DNA of 64,000 nt from Rhodobacterales bacterium HKCCE2091 (GTDB lineage: Bacteria; Pseudomonadota; Alphaproteobacteria; Rhodobacterales; Rhodobacteraceae): NCBI GenBank assembly GCA_015689685.1, contig WVSL01000008.1, positions 92,964 to 156,963 on the forward strand, written 5' to 3'. Under the pieces are notes generated by a model, which worked only from the letters and a program-made list of their open reading frames with translations, was not told where the DNA came from and did no database searches. Position 1 is the first letter of the stretch. Each line of letters opens with the position of its first letter. Both the position numbers and the translations under genes were made by a program. Positions 45,708 to 53,298 of the stretch are shown in pieces.

Positions 45708-47603
45708 ATGGCGGCATTCGCCAATTGCGCCGACATCAGGAAGATCGCGGCGGAAAACCCCTGGCCCGAGAGCATGCCGGCGACGACGATCCACGGCTTT
45801 CTCGGCAAGGCCGCGGCGACCTACCCGGACAATCCCGCGACCAGTTTCCAGATGTTCTCGGGCCCGAACGACCCGGCCGACACGCTGACCTGGTCGGAGC
45901 TTCACGCCCGGGTCACGCAGGCGGCGAACCTGTTTCGCTCGCTCGGCGTCGGTCCGACCGACACCGTGGCCTTCGTCCTGCCGAACTGCACCGAGACCGT
46001 TGTCGCGCTTCTCGGCGCGATGGTGACCGGCATCGTGGCGCCGGTGAACCCGTTGCTGGAGCCCGGCCAGATCTCCGCGATCCTGCGCGAGACCGGGGCG
46101 AAGGTGGTGGTCACCCTTAGGCCGTTCCCCAAGACCGACGTGGCGCAGAAGGTCGCCGCGGCGGTGGCGGACGCGCCGGGGGTCGAACACGTTCTGGAGG
46201 TCGACCTGCTGCGCTACATGACCGGGGTGAAGCGGCTGATCGTTCCGCTGATCCGCCCGCGGGTCAGGCCCGGGCACACGGCGCGGGTGCAGGATTTCGT
46301 CGCCGCCGTCGCGGGCCAGCCCGGCGACCGGCTGAGCTTCGACGACCCGAAGGAGGACCGCGTTGCCGCCTACTTCCACACCGGCGGCACCACGGGGATG
46401 CCGAAGGTCGCGCAGCACCGGGTATCCGGCATGATTTACAACGGCTGGATCGGGCATACGCTGCTGTTCACCGAGGACGACACGGTGATGTGCCCGCTGC
46501 CGCTGTTCCACGTCTTCGCGGTCCACGTGATCCTGATGGCGATGATCGCGTCGGGTGCGCATGTCGTGCTGCCGACGCCGCAGGGTTACCGCGGCGACGG
46601 GGTGTTCGACAATTTCTGGAAGCTGATCGAGCGCTGGAAGATCACCTTCATCATCACCGTCCCGACCGCGATCGCCGCGCTGATGCAGCGCAAGGTGGAT
46701 GCCGACGTATCGAGCGTGCAGATCGCGTTCTCCGGCTCCTCCCCGCTGCCGGTGGAGCTGTTCCACCGGTTCGAGAAGGCGACCGGGGTGACGCTGGTCG
46801 AGGGCTACGGGCTGACCGAGGCCACCTGCCTCGTGTCCTGCAACCCGGTTCAGGGGGCGAAGAAGATCGGGTCGGTGGGCATCCCGTTCCCGCATACCGA
46901 CGTGAAGATCCTGCGCCAGACCCCGGACGGGCCGACGGAATGCGGCGTCGACGAGGTCGGCGAGATCTGCGTCGACTCGCCCGGCGTCTACGAGGGTTCG
47001 ACCTATACCGAGCGGGACAAGAACCACGAATTGTTCCACCATGACGTGTACTTGCGGACCGGGGACCTCGGCCGGATCGACGCCGACGGCTACCTGTGGA
47101 TAACCGGCCGCGCCAAGGACCTCATCATCCGAGGCGGCCACAACATCGACCCCGCCGTGATCGAAGAATGCCTCGCCGGGCACGAGGCCGTCGCCTTCGC
47201 CGGCGCCATCGGCCAGCCCGACGCCTTCGCCGGCGAACTGCCCTGCGCCTATGTCGAGCTGGTCGACGGCGCGAGCGTGAGCGAGGCGGAGCTGATGGAG
47301 TGGTGCAAGGGCCGCATCACCGAGCGCGCGGCGATCCCCAAGCACCTAGAAATCCTAGACGAACTGCCAAAGACGGCGGTGGGCAAGGTGTTCAAGCCGG
47401 ACCTGCGCAAACGCGCCATCCGCCGCATCTACGACGCCGCCCTAACCGATGCCGGGCTGGCCGCGCGGGTGGCGGAAGTGCGGGAGGACAAGAAGCTGGG
47501 ACTGGTCGCGGTGCTGGAGAAGACCGGCGATGTCGACGCGGAGAAACTGGGCCATGTCCTCGGCGAGTTCACCCGTCCCTGGACCTGGGCGGAGCCGCGT
47601 TAA
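45708..47603 (+). CDS. Acyl-CoA synthetase (AMP-forming)
   Basis: Activates a fatty or related carboxylic acid to acyl-CoA. The 631-residue protein has the AMP-binding loop FHTGGTTGMPKVAQ near residue 226, LPLFHVFAVHVIL, the VEGYGLTEATCLVS adenylation motif, YLRTGDLGRIDADGYLWITG and the C-terminal LPKTAVGKVFKPDLR with catalytic Lys near residue 560. The ATG at 45708 follows GGGAGGGGCCTC. It belongs to a FadD-like clade with a relatively long N-terminus (CADIRKIAAENPWPESMPAT). Monocistronic by position; chain-length preference unknown. Confidence 0.9.
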   Translation: MAAFANCADIRKIAAENPWPESMPATTIHGFLGKAAATYPDNPATSFQMFSGPNDPADTLTWSELHARVTQAANLFRSLGVGPTDTVAFVLPNCTETVVALLGAMVTGIVAPVNPLLEPGQISAILRETGAKVVVTLRPFPKTDVAQKVAAAVADAPGVEHVLEVDLLRYMTGVKRLIVPLIRPRVRPGHTARVQDFVAAVAGQPGDRLSFDDPKEDRVAAYFHTGGTTGMPKVAQHRVSGMIYNGWIGHTLLFTEDDTVMCPLPLFHVFAVHVILMAMIASGAHVVLPTPQGYRGDGVFDNFWKLIERWKITFIITVPTAIAALMQRKVDADVSSVQIAFSGSSPLPVELFHRFEKATGVTLVEGYGLTEATCLVSCNPVQGAKKIGSVGIPFPHTDVKILRQTPDGPTECGVDEVGEICVDSPGVYEGSTYTERDKNHELFHHDVYLRTGDLGRIDADGYLWITGRAKDLIIRGGHNIDPAVIEECLAGHEAVAFAGAIGQPDAFAGELPCAYVELVDGASVSEAELMEWCKGRITERAAIPKHLEILDELPKTAVGKVFKPDLRKRAIRRIYDAALTDAGLAARVAEVREDKKLGLVAVLEKTGDVDAEKLGHVLGEFTRPWTWAEPR

Positions 47604-48610
47604 CAACTGGCTGCGGCCTTCGCGGTTTCGACCATCCCCGCGGGATCCGGGGCAGGTAGAAACCGGGTAGAATGCAGGTAAAACCGGGTAGAAACCGGGT
47701 ATCACGCAGGGGCGCACGCTTCGCCTCTAAGGCGTAGTTAACGGTGCGGGGGCGCAGGGCCGATTCCGAGGCCGGGCATCGGTCAGGGAGAAACCCACGC
47801 CGCCGCGCTGGGTGCCCTGCGCGATCCCCGTTCCGGCTACCGTCATCGGCCTGCTTTCTGCTCTCAATTTCGCCGAATGGGCGGCCGCCAAATTCCGGGC
47901 TCCGGTGCCCCCGGTCCTGCGCGGCCTTCCGAACGAGACGGGCGATTTCCACGCCGGGTTGCGATCCGTGGTCGGATAGCGACGAGGGAGGGTTCCCCGC
48001 TGCCCGGCTGGCTGACCCGCACGATCCTCGTTCCGGTCAGCGTCGCCGACCTGCTTTCGGCTCTCGTCCTCGCCGCGAGCTTGGCTTCGGCTTTCCGGGC
48101 CCGGTGCCCCGATCCTGTGCGACCTTCTCAACGAGGCGGCTGGTGTCCACGCCGGGTTCTGCGACCGGGTTGCCGACGCCGTGCCCATGCTACGGGGAGA
48201 TGGCGTTCGTTGGGTTGGCGCGTGCGGCCGGGTTTGGGCCGGGCTGATGCCGTCTTTGCCCGGACCAGCGTGGAGTGCGGCCCGGAGGTCGTCGTGGCCG
48301 GGGCGGTCGGGGATGGGGGCGCGGCAGGGGTCGCGGGGCGTCGTCACGCGAACGGATCGAGACGGGCGCGGGCGGTTGCGCGCGGGGGCGTGGCGAGAGA
48401 TCCGCCGCGCGAACTGCCGAACCTCGACGCGAAAACGGCGACTTCGCCCGCATTGCCCCGGAACCGAAAACGCATCGTCCCCCACCTGGAAACAGGGCGC
48501 GGAATTCGGCGCGATGGGGCCGTGGTGAAACCGGGATCGCGCCCAAGTCCCGCCGTTATGGACCCGGATATTGGTTTACCGAACGTAAAGGCTTACCTGG
48601 AGTTGCCGCC
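47604..48610. other. 1-kb stretch without a gene, containing diverged tandem repeats
   Basis: No open frame here has a convincing start, codon pattern or family match. Bases 47662-47701 contain three ACCGGGTA copies (spacing 21 and 11). Bases ~47786-47960 and ~47985-48158 are a diverged duplication with a period of 198-200 bases (shared words such as CGTTCCGG, CCTGCTTTC, TTCCGGGC, CCACGCCGGGTT). The rest, 48160-48570, is featureless GC-rich sequence. The final 40 bases hold TTTAC-CGAAC-GTAAA (48575-48589), likely part of the promoter of the pilin gene. Confidence 0.75.
47786..48158. repeat. Two diverged tandem copies of a ~200-bp non-coding unit
   Basis: Copy 1 starts near 47786, copy 2 near 47985. 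Aligned positions hold an exact 200-base offset from 47824/48024 to 47893/48093, then 199, then 198 after single-base indels, ending at CCACGCCGGGTT (47949-47960 and 48147-48158). Indels break every reading frame between copies, so conservation is not at protein level. Confidence 0.85.
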
Positions 48611-49105
48611 ATGTCCGTTCCGAGTTTCCTGAAATCCGAATCCGGTGCCGTCACCGTCGACTGGGTGGTGCTGACCGCCGCCATCGTCGGTCTCGGCCTT
48701 GCCGTCATGACCGTCGTCACCACCGGCGTCGCCGACCTGTCCGACGACACCGCGACCGAGATCGCCAGCCTCGACCCGGGCAGCATGTATGACTGGATGG
48801 GCTCCACCGCGATGGTGAACAGCGGTTGGGGCAGCCTGTCGATCTTCTCGCCCCGCCAGTCGCAGGCGGGCGCCGAATCCTACGCCGCCTCGGTGCTGGC
48901 CGGTCACAACGGCGACTACCAGGCCGCCTACGACCAGCTCTACCAGCAGGCGCAGAACATGACCTACGCCGACGGCGAATCCGTCGACGACTTCGGCGCG
49001 TTCGAGGCGATGGCGGCGGCGAACAACGTCAGCCTGCAGACCGGGAACAACCTCACCTACGCCGAGATGCACGCCCGCTACGAGGCGAACGGCACCATCA
49101 ACTGA
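48611..49105 (+). CDS. Flp-like prepilin with long C-terminal domain
   Basis: A 164-residue protein. The N-terminus FLKSESGAVTVDWVVLTAAI-VGLGLAVMTVV has the class III prepilin pattern: a short basic leader, Gly at a cleavage-like site, Glu/Asp at +4/+5, then a hydrophobic helix. Typical Flp pilins are 50-70 residues; here ~115 extra residues follow, rich in Gln, Tyr and Asn (HNGDYQAAYDQLYQQAQNMT), suggesting a surface-exposed head. It is isolated from any tad genes in the window. ATG at 48611 follows CTGGAGTTGCCGCC. A hairpin follows at 49128. Confidence 0.75.
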   Translation: MSVPSFLKSESGAVTVDWVVLTAAIVGLGLAVMTVVTTGVADLSDDTATEIASLDPGSMYDWMGSTAMVNSGWGSLSIFSPRQSQAGAESYAASVLAGHNGDYQAAYDQLYQQAQNMTYADGESVDDFGAFEAMAAANNVSLQTGNNLTYAEMHARYEANGTIN

Positions 49106-49127
49106 TCCCCGTCCCCGACGGCACGCC

Positions 49128-49154
49128 CCGGCCCGCAGCGCCCCTGCGGGCCGG
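49128..49154 (+). terminator. Hairpin after the pilin gene
   Basis: Perfect 11-bp stem CCGGCCCGCAG / CTGCGGGCCGG with a five-base loop, 22 bases after the stop codon. No T-run follows, but the position and strength suggest a transcript end. Confidence 0.7.
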
Positions 49155-49241
49155 TCGCGTTCCAGGACGGGGCGACACCGCGACGGCTGGCCCGGCGCGG
49201 TGCCCGCGCCTAGTCTGCGGCCGGGAACAAGGAGCCACGCC

Positions 49242-49682
49242 ATGCCCCGCGTCTTCGCCACCGACGTCCCGCCCGTGCTGAACGGCCTGACCCCGGTTGC
49301 GGTGATGGACGGGGAGTGCGCGGTGTGCAGCTTCGGGGCGCGGATGATCCACCGGCTCGACCGGTCGGGCGCGATCCGGATCCTGCCGGTGCAGACCGAC
49401 CGGGGCCGGGCGGTGCTGGCCCATTACGGGCTGACGCCGGACGACCCGGAGACGTGGCTGTTCATCGCCGACGGGCGGGCCTGGCGCGACTTCGACGCGA
49501 TGATCGAGGTCGGGCGGCGCACCGGCGGGCTCGGTCGGTTGACGCTCGTCTTCGCGGTGCTGCCGGGGGGCCTGCGCGACTGGCTCTACCGGCGGCTCGC
49601 GCGGAACCGCTACGCGCTGTTCGGCCGCGCGGACCTGTGCGGGCTGCCCGACCCGGGGCTTCGCGCGCGGCTCCTGTCGTGA
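49242..49682 (+). CDS. DCC-family (DUF393) thiol-disulfide protein
   Basis: A 146-residue protein of the DCC family, named after the motif visible here as VMDGECAVCSFGARMIHRLD (D23...C26-x2-C29). A thioredoxin-like fold and redox role are presumed for the family, without established substrate. PDDPETWLFIADGRAWRDFD and YRRLARNRYALFGR match the conserved C-terminal half, including the final CGLPDPGLRARLL. ATG at 49242 follows AAGGAGCCACGC. Its stop overlaps the GTG of the next gene, so the two are coupled; DCC proteins often sit by oxidoreductases. Confidence 0.9.
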   Translation: MPRVFATDVPPVLNGLTPVAVMDGECAVCSFGARMIHRLDRSGAIRILPVQTDRGRAVLAHYGLTPDDPETWLFIADGRAWRDFDAMIEVGRRTGGLGRLTLVFAVLPGGLRDWLYRRLARNRYALFGRADLCGLPDPGLRARLLS

Positions 49683-51262
49683 CGGTCGCGATCCTCGGGG
49701 GCACCGGCGTCTTCGGCAGCCGGCTCGCGCGGCTCCTGCGGCGGGACGGGCGCGAGGTCGTGCTGGTGTCGCGGACGGGCGGCTCCGCCCTGGCGGCGGA
49801 GATCGGGGCCGGGTCGCTGGCGCTGGACCGCGCGGGCGATCTCGGGCCGCTGTTCGCGCTGTCGCCCAAGGTGGTGGTCGACGCGGCGGGACCCTTCCAA
49901 GATTACGGCGGCGATTACCGGCTGGCGCGGGCCTGCATCGCGGCGGGGGTCAACTACCTCGATTTCTCGGACGACGCGGGGTTCTGCGCGGGGATATCGG
50001 CGCTCGACGCCGAGGCGCGGGCGGCGGGGGTGTTCGTGCTGTCGGGCGTGTCCTCCGTCCCGGCGCTGTCCTCCGCGGTGGTGGCGGAGCTTGCCGCGGG
50101 GCTGGAGCGGGTGGAGGCGATCGAGGCGGCGATCCTGCCGGGCAACCGCGCGCCGCGCGGCCGGTCGGTGATGGCCGGGATCCTCGGCGCCGTGGGTCGG
50201 CCGGTGCGGGTGTTCGAGGGCGGCGCGTGGGAGGAGCGGCCGGGCTGGTCGGACCCCGCCCTCTACGTGCTGCCGGGCGGCACGAGGCGGCGGGCCTGGC
50301 TGACCCCGGTGCCGGACCTGGAGCTGTTCCCGGCAGCCTTCGGGGCGCGGACCGTGCGGTTCCGCGCGGGGCTGGAACTGGGCGTGATGGGCTGGGGCCT
50401 CGCCGCGCTGTCGCTGCTGCGGCGGGCGGTTCCGGTGCCGGTTCCGGTCGGGCCCGTGAAGTGGCTGGCAGACCGGCTGGACGGGTTCGGGACCGACGTG
50501 GGCGGAATGGTCGTCGCGGTGACGGGGCATGACGGCCGCGGCTTCGTGCAACGGCGCTGGCGGCTCCTGGCGGAGGCGGGGGAGGGGCCGTTCGTGCCCG
50601 CCGTCCCCGCCCGCGCGCTGATCGCGGCGGGCGCGGCGCCGGGGGCGCGGGCGGCGATCGCGGAGTTGCCGCTGCCGGCGTTCGAAGGTGCGATGGCGGA
50701 CCTGTCGGTGCGGTTCGAGCGCGACGAGACCCCTGTGGCGCCGCTGTTCGCGGAGGTGCTCGGCGACCGGTTCGCGTCGTTGCCGCCCGCGGTGCGGGAC
50801 AGCCACGCGACGGTGGCGGTGAGCCGGCTGGCGGGCGAGGCGGAGGTGACGCGGGGCGCGGGCGCCTGGCCGCGGGTGCTCGCCGCGCTGTTCCGCCTGC
50901 CGCCCGCGGCCGCGCGGGTGCCGGTGACGGTGGTCAAGACGCGCACCGCCGCGGGCGAGACGTGGGAGCGGCGCTTCGGCGCCGGGCGGTTCCGGTCGCA
51001 CCTGTCGGCGGAGCGGGGCCGGATGGTCGAACGCTTCGGCCCGTTCCGTTTCACGCTCGGCCTGCACGTCGCGGAGGGCGCGCTGCATTTCCCGGTGCTC
51101 TCGGCCCGCGTCGGCCCGGTGCCGCTGCCGCGCTGGGCGCTGCCCGGAAGCGTCGCGGCGGAGCGGGAGGTCGACGGCCGGTTCCGCTTCGACGTCGCGC
51201 TGCACGCGCCGCTGACGGGCGGGCTGGTGGTGCGCTACCGGGGCTGGCTGGAGCGGGTCTAG
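49679..51262 (+). CDS. Saccharopine dehydrogenase-like NADP protein with DUF4166
   Basis: A 527-residue protein. Residues 1-~350 are a saccharopine dehydrogenase NADP-binding-like domain: VTVAILGGTGVFGSRLARLL, VVVDAAGPFQDYGGDYRLAR, ACIAAGVNYLDFSDDAGFC. Residues ~360-527 match the layout of the DUF4166 domain (VLAALFRLPPAAARVPVTVV, ERRFGAGRFRSHLSAERGRM, FPVLSARVGPVPLPRWALPG). The GTG at 49679 overlaps the DCC stop (GTGA). The reaction is unknown; relatives reduce or rearrange lipid-like or amino-acid substrates. Confidence 0.85.
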   Translation: MTVAILGGTGVFGSRLARLLRRDGREVVLVSRTGGSALAAEIGAGSLALDRAGDLGPLFALSPKVVVDAAGPFQDYGGDYRLARACIAAGVNYLDFSDDAGFCAGISALDAEARAAGVFVLSGVSSVPALSSAVVAELAAGLERVEAIEAAILPGNRAPRGRSVMAGILGAVGRPVRVFEGGAWEERPGWSDPALYVLPGGTRRRAWLTPVPDLELFPAAFGARTVRFRAGLELGVMGWGLAALSLLRRAVPVPVPVGPVKWLADRLDGFGTDVGGMVVAVTGHDGRGFVQRRWRLLAEAGEGPFVPAVPARALIAAGAAPGARAAIAELPLPAFEGAMADLSVRFERDETPVAPLFAEVLGDRFASLPPAVRDSHATVAVSRLAGEAEVTRGAGAWPRVLAALFRLPPAAARVPVTVVKTRTAAGETWERRFGAGRFRSHLSAERGRMVERFGPFRFTLGLHVAEGALHFPVLSARVGPVPLPRWALPGSVAAEREVDGRFRFDVALHAPLTGGLVVRYRGWLERV

Positions 51263-51325
51263 CCCAGCCGCGATCGCGCCGCTTTCGGGTTGCCGCCGCC
51301 TCGGCCCCGCGCCACTCTCCGCGCC

Positions 51326-52531
51326 ATGTCCCGCCCGGTCATCGACAACCCCACGGCCCGCGCGCTGTTCCTTCACCGCCACGGGCTCGGCACGCCGCGG
51401 GCGGCGGAGGGCAGGGGCCGTGCGCTGCGCGACCTGGTGACCCGGCTCGGCTTCGTCCAGGTCGACAGCGTGAACACGCTGGCCCGTGCCCACGACATGA
51501 TCCTCTACGCGCGCGCGAGGGATTACCGCCCGGAAAGCCTGCGCCGGCTCAACGACCGCACCCGCGAGACGTTCGAGGGCTGGACCCACGACGCCTCGGT
51601 GATCCCGACGCCGTTCTTCCCGGTCTGGCGCCACAAGTTCCGCCGCGACGGCGCGCGGATCGAGGAACGCTGGCACAAGTGGCAGGGATCGGAATACCGC
51701 GACGAGCTGGACCGCGTGCTCGCCCATGTCGCGGAACGCGGCACCTGCCGGTCGTCGGACCTGATCGCGGAGCGGCCGGAAAAGGCCACCGGCTGGTGGG
51801 ACTGGCACCCGTCCAAGACCGCGCTTGAATACCTGTGGCGCACCGGCCGGCTCGCGGTCACGAAACGCACCGGGTTCGAGAAGCACTATGACCTCGCCGA
51901 ACGGGTGATCCCGGCCGAGCACCACGACGCGGAGATCCCGGAGGCCGAGGCCATCGACTGGGCCTGCAACGCGGCGATGGACCGGCTCGGCATCGCGACC
52001 CCGGGCGAGATCGCGGCGTTCTGGGGCTTCGTCACGCCGGTCGAGGGCAGGGACTGGGCCGCGCGCGAACGGGCCGCGGGGCGGCTGGTGGAGGTCGCGG
52101 TGGAACTGGTCGACGGCAGCCGCCGGCCGATGCTGATCCGGCCCGGGGACCTCGACACGCTGCCCGGCCTGCCGCCGGTGGCGCCGCGGCTCAGGGTCCT
52201 GTCGCCGTTCGATCCCGCGCTGCGGGACCGCAAGCGCGCCGAACGCCTGTTCGGGTTCGAGTACCGCATCGAGATCTACGTCCCCGAGCCGAAACGGCGC
52301 TACGGCTACTACGTGTTCCCGGTGATCGAGGGCGCGCGGATGATCGGCCGGATCGACGTCTCGGCCGACCGCGCCGCCGGGCGGCTGGCCCTGCGCGGCT
52401 TCTGGCCCGAACCCGGCGTGGCGATGGGGCGCGGCCGTCTTTCGCGGCTCGACGCGGAGCTCGACCGGCTCGCCCGGTTCGCCGGATGCGAGGGCGTCGA
52501 CCGCGCGCCGGGCTGGCTGCGGGAAAGCTGA
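51326..52531 (+). CDS. YcaQ/AlkX-like winged-helix DNA glycosylase
   Basis: A 401-residue member of the HTH_42 family, which includes E. coli YcaQ (AlkX, interstrand crosslink glycosylase) and Streptomyces AlkZ. The catalytic Q-x-D is visible as GFVQVDSVNTLARAHDMILY (Q45, D47). The three winged-helix repeats and beta barrel follow (GRLAVTKRTGFEKHYDLAER, ERLFGFEYRIEIYVPEPKRR). ATG at 51326 gives the usual N-terminus. Monocistronic. It probably removes alkylated or crosslinked bases; specificity is inference from the family. Confidence 0.9.
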   Translation: MSRPVIDNPTARALFLHRHGLGTPRAAEGRGRALRDLVTRLGFVQVDSVNTLARAHDMILYARARDYRPESLRRLNDRTRETFEGWTHDASVIPTPFFPVWRHKFRRDGARIEERWHKWQGSEYRDELDRVLAHVAERGTCRSSDLIAERPEKATGWWDWHPSKTALEYLWRTGRLAVTKRTGFEKHYDLAERVIPAEHHDAEIPEAEAIDWACNAAMDRLGIATPGEIAAFWGFVTPVEGRDWAARERAAGRLVEVAVELVDGSRRPMLIRPGDLDTLPGLPPVAPRLRVLSPFDPALRDRKRAERLFGFEYRIEIYVPEPKRRYGYYVFPVIEGARMIGRIDVSADRAAGRLALRGFWPEPGVAMGRGRLSRLDAELDRLARFAGCEGVDRAPGWLRES

Positions 52532-52626
52532 AAAAGCGCCCGCCGCGTTCACCAATCCTTAGAACCCGTGGTGCTACCGCTCACGCCCAGGACATCACCG
52601 CCTGGACTGCATTCGAGAGGTCGCGC

Positions 52627-52920
52627 ATGGAAACCGATGGGGCGCTCGTCATTGATCTGCGAAAGCCCGACTGGGCTGATGATGCGCCCGCGCTGATCGC
52701 GGCCGTCGCGGCCGGTCCGAAAGGCGGTCTCCGGCTCGAGGTCGACCTGGCCCCGATCCCCTCGGCGCAGAACGCGCAGCTTCTCTGGGCGCTGACCCGC
52801 CACGCCACCGAATCCGGTCTTCCCGTCGCCCTCGCGGGCGATCCCGGCCCGCTTGCCGACGGCCTCGGCCGCCTGGGTTTCACGGATGCCCTCCCCGCCG
52901 AAGGAGATGACGCCGAATGA
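52627..52920 (+). CDS. STAS-domain-like protein at the head of the che operon
   Basis: A 97-residue protein with a STAS-like alternation (LVIDLRKPDWADDAPALIAA, LRLEVDLAPIPSAQNAQLLW, LPVALAGDPGPLADGLGRLG). The position of the phosphorylatable Ser in classic STAS antagonists corresponds to PSAQNAQ. Small STAS proteins precede cheY-cheA in several alphaproteobacterial clusters. ATG at 52627 follows GAGAGGTCGC. It overlaps the cheY start (ATGA). The role in chemotaxis is unknown; it may tie array assembly to another input. Confidence 0.78.
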   Translation: METDGALVIDLRKPDWADDAPALIAAVAAGPKGGLRLEVDLAPIPSAQNAQLLWALTRHATESGLPVALAGDPGPLADGLGRLGFTDALPAEGDDAE

Positions 52921-53294
52921 GCTCCCCCCACGTTCTTGCGATCGACGATTCGTTCACGATCCGCGAAATGGTCAGCCAGACCCTGCGGCAGGCGGGGTAC
53001 GAGGTGACCACCGCCAACGACGGCCAGCACGGTGTCGACACCTTCGCCGACGGCGCCTTCGACGCGGTGATCACCGACATCAACATGCCGCGCATGGACG
53101 GATTCGGCGTGATCGAATCGATCCGCGCCGGGGCGGGCAACACCGCGCGCGTGCCGATCCTTGTCCTGACCACGGAAAGCGGCCCGAAGCTGAAGGACCG
53201 CGCCCGCAAGGCCGGCGCCACCGGCTGGATCGTGAAGCCGTTCGACGACGAGGCCCTGGTCTCGGTGCTCGACCGCGTGACCGGAAGGAACTGA
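52917..53294 (+). CDS. cheY: CheY-type single-domain response regulator (first)
   Basis: A 125-residue receiver with no output domain. All phosphorylation residues are present: D10/D11 (LAIDDSFTI), phosphoacceptor D54 (VITDINMPRMDG), T85/T86 and K107 (GWIVKPFD). It is phosphorylated by CheA and probably binds the motor or acts as a phosphate sink. The start overlaps the STAS gene and it ends five bases before cheA. Confidence 0.95.
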   Translation: MSSPHVLAIDDSFTIREMVSQTLRQAGYEVTTANDGQHGVDTFADGAFDAVITDINMPRMDGFGVIESIRAGAGNTARVPILVLTTESGPKLKDRARKAGATGWIVKPFDDEALVSVLDRVTGRN

Positions 53295-53298
53295 GCCC

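Noticed and set aside
47727..48485. Open frame through the 200-bp repeats on the minus strand
   Set aside because: The two repeat copies are in different frames because of indels, so the frame is not under protein selection; no start signal.
49610..52555. Long minus-strand open frame opposite the saccharopine-dehydrogenase-like and YcaQ genes
   Set aside because: No start with a ribosome site, no domain, and both plus-strand genes have clear motifs.
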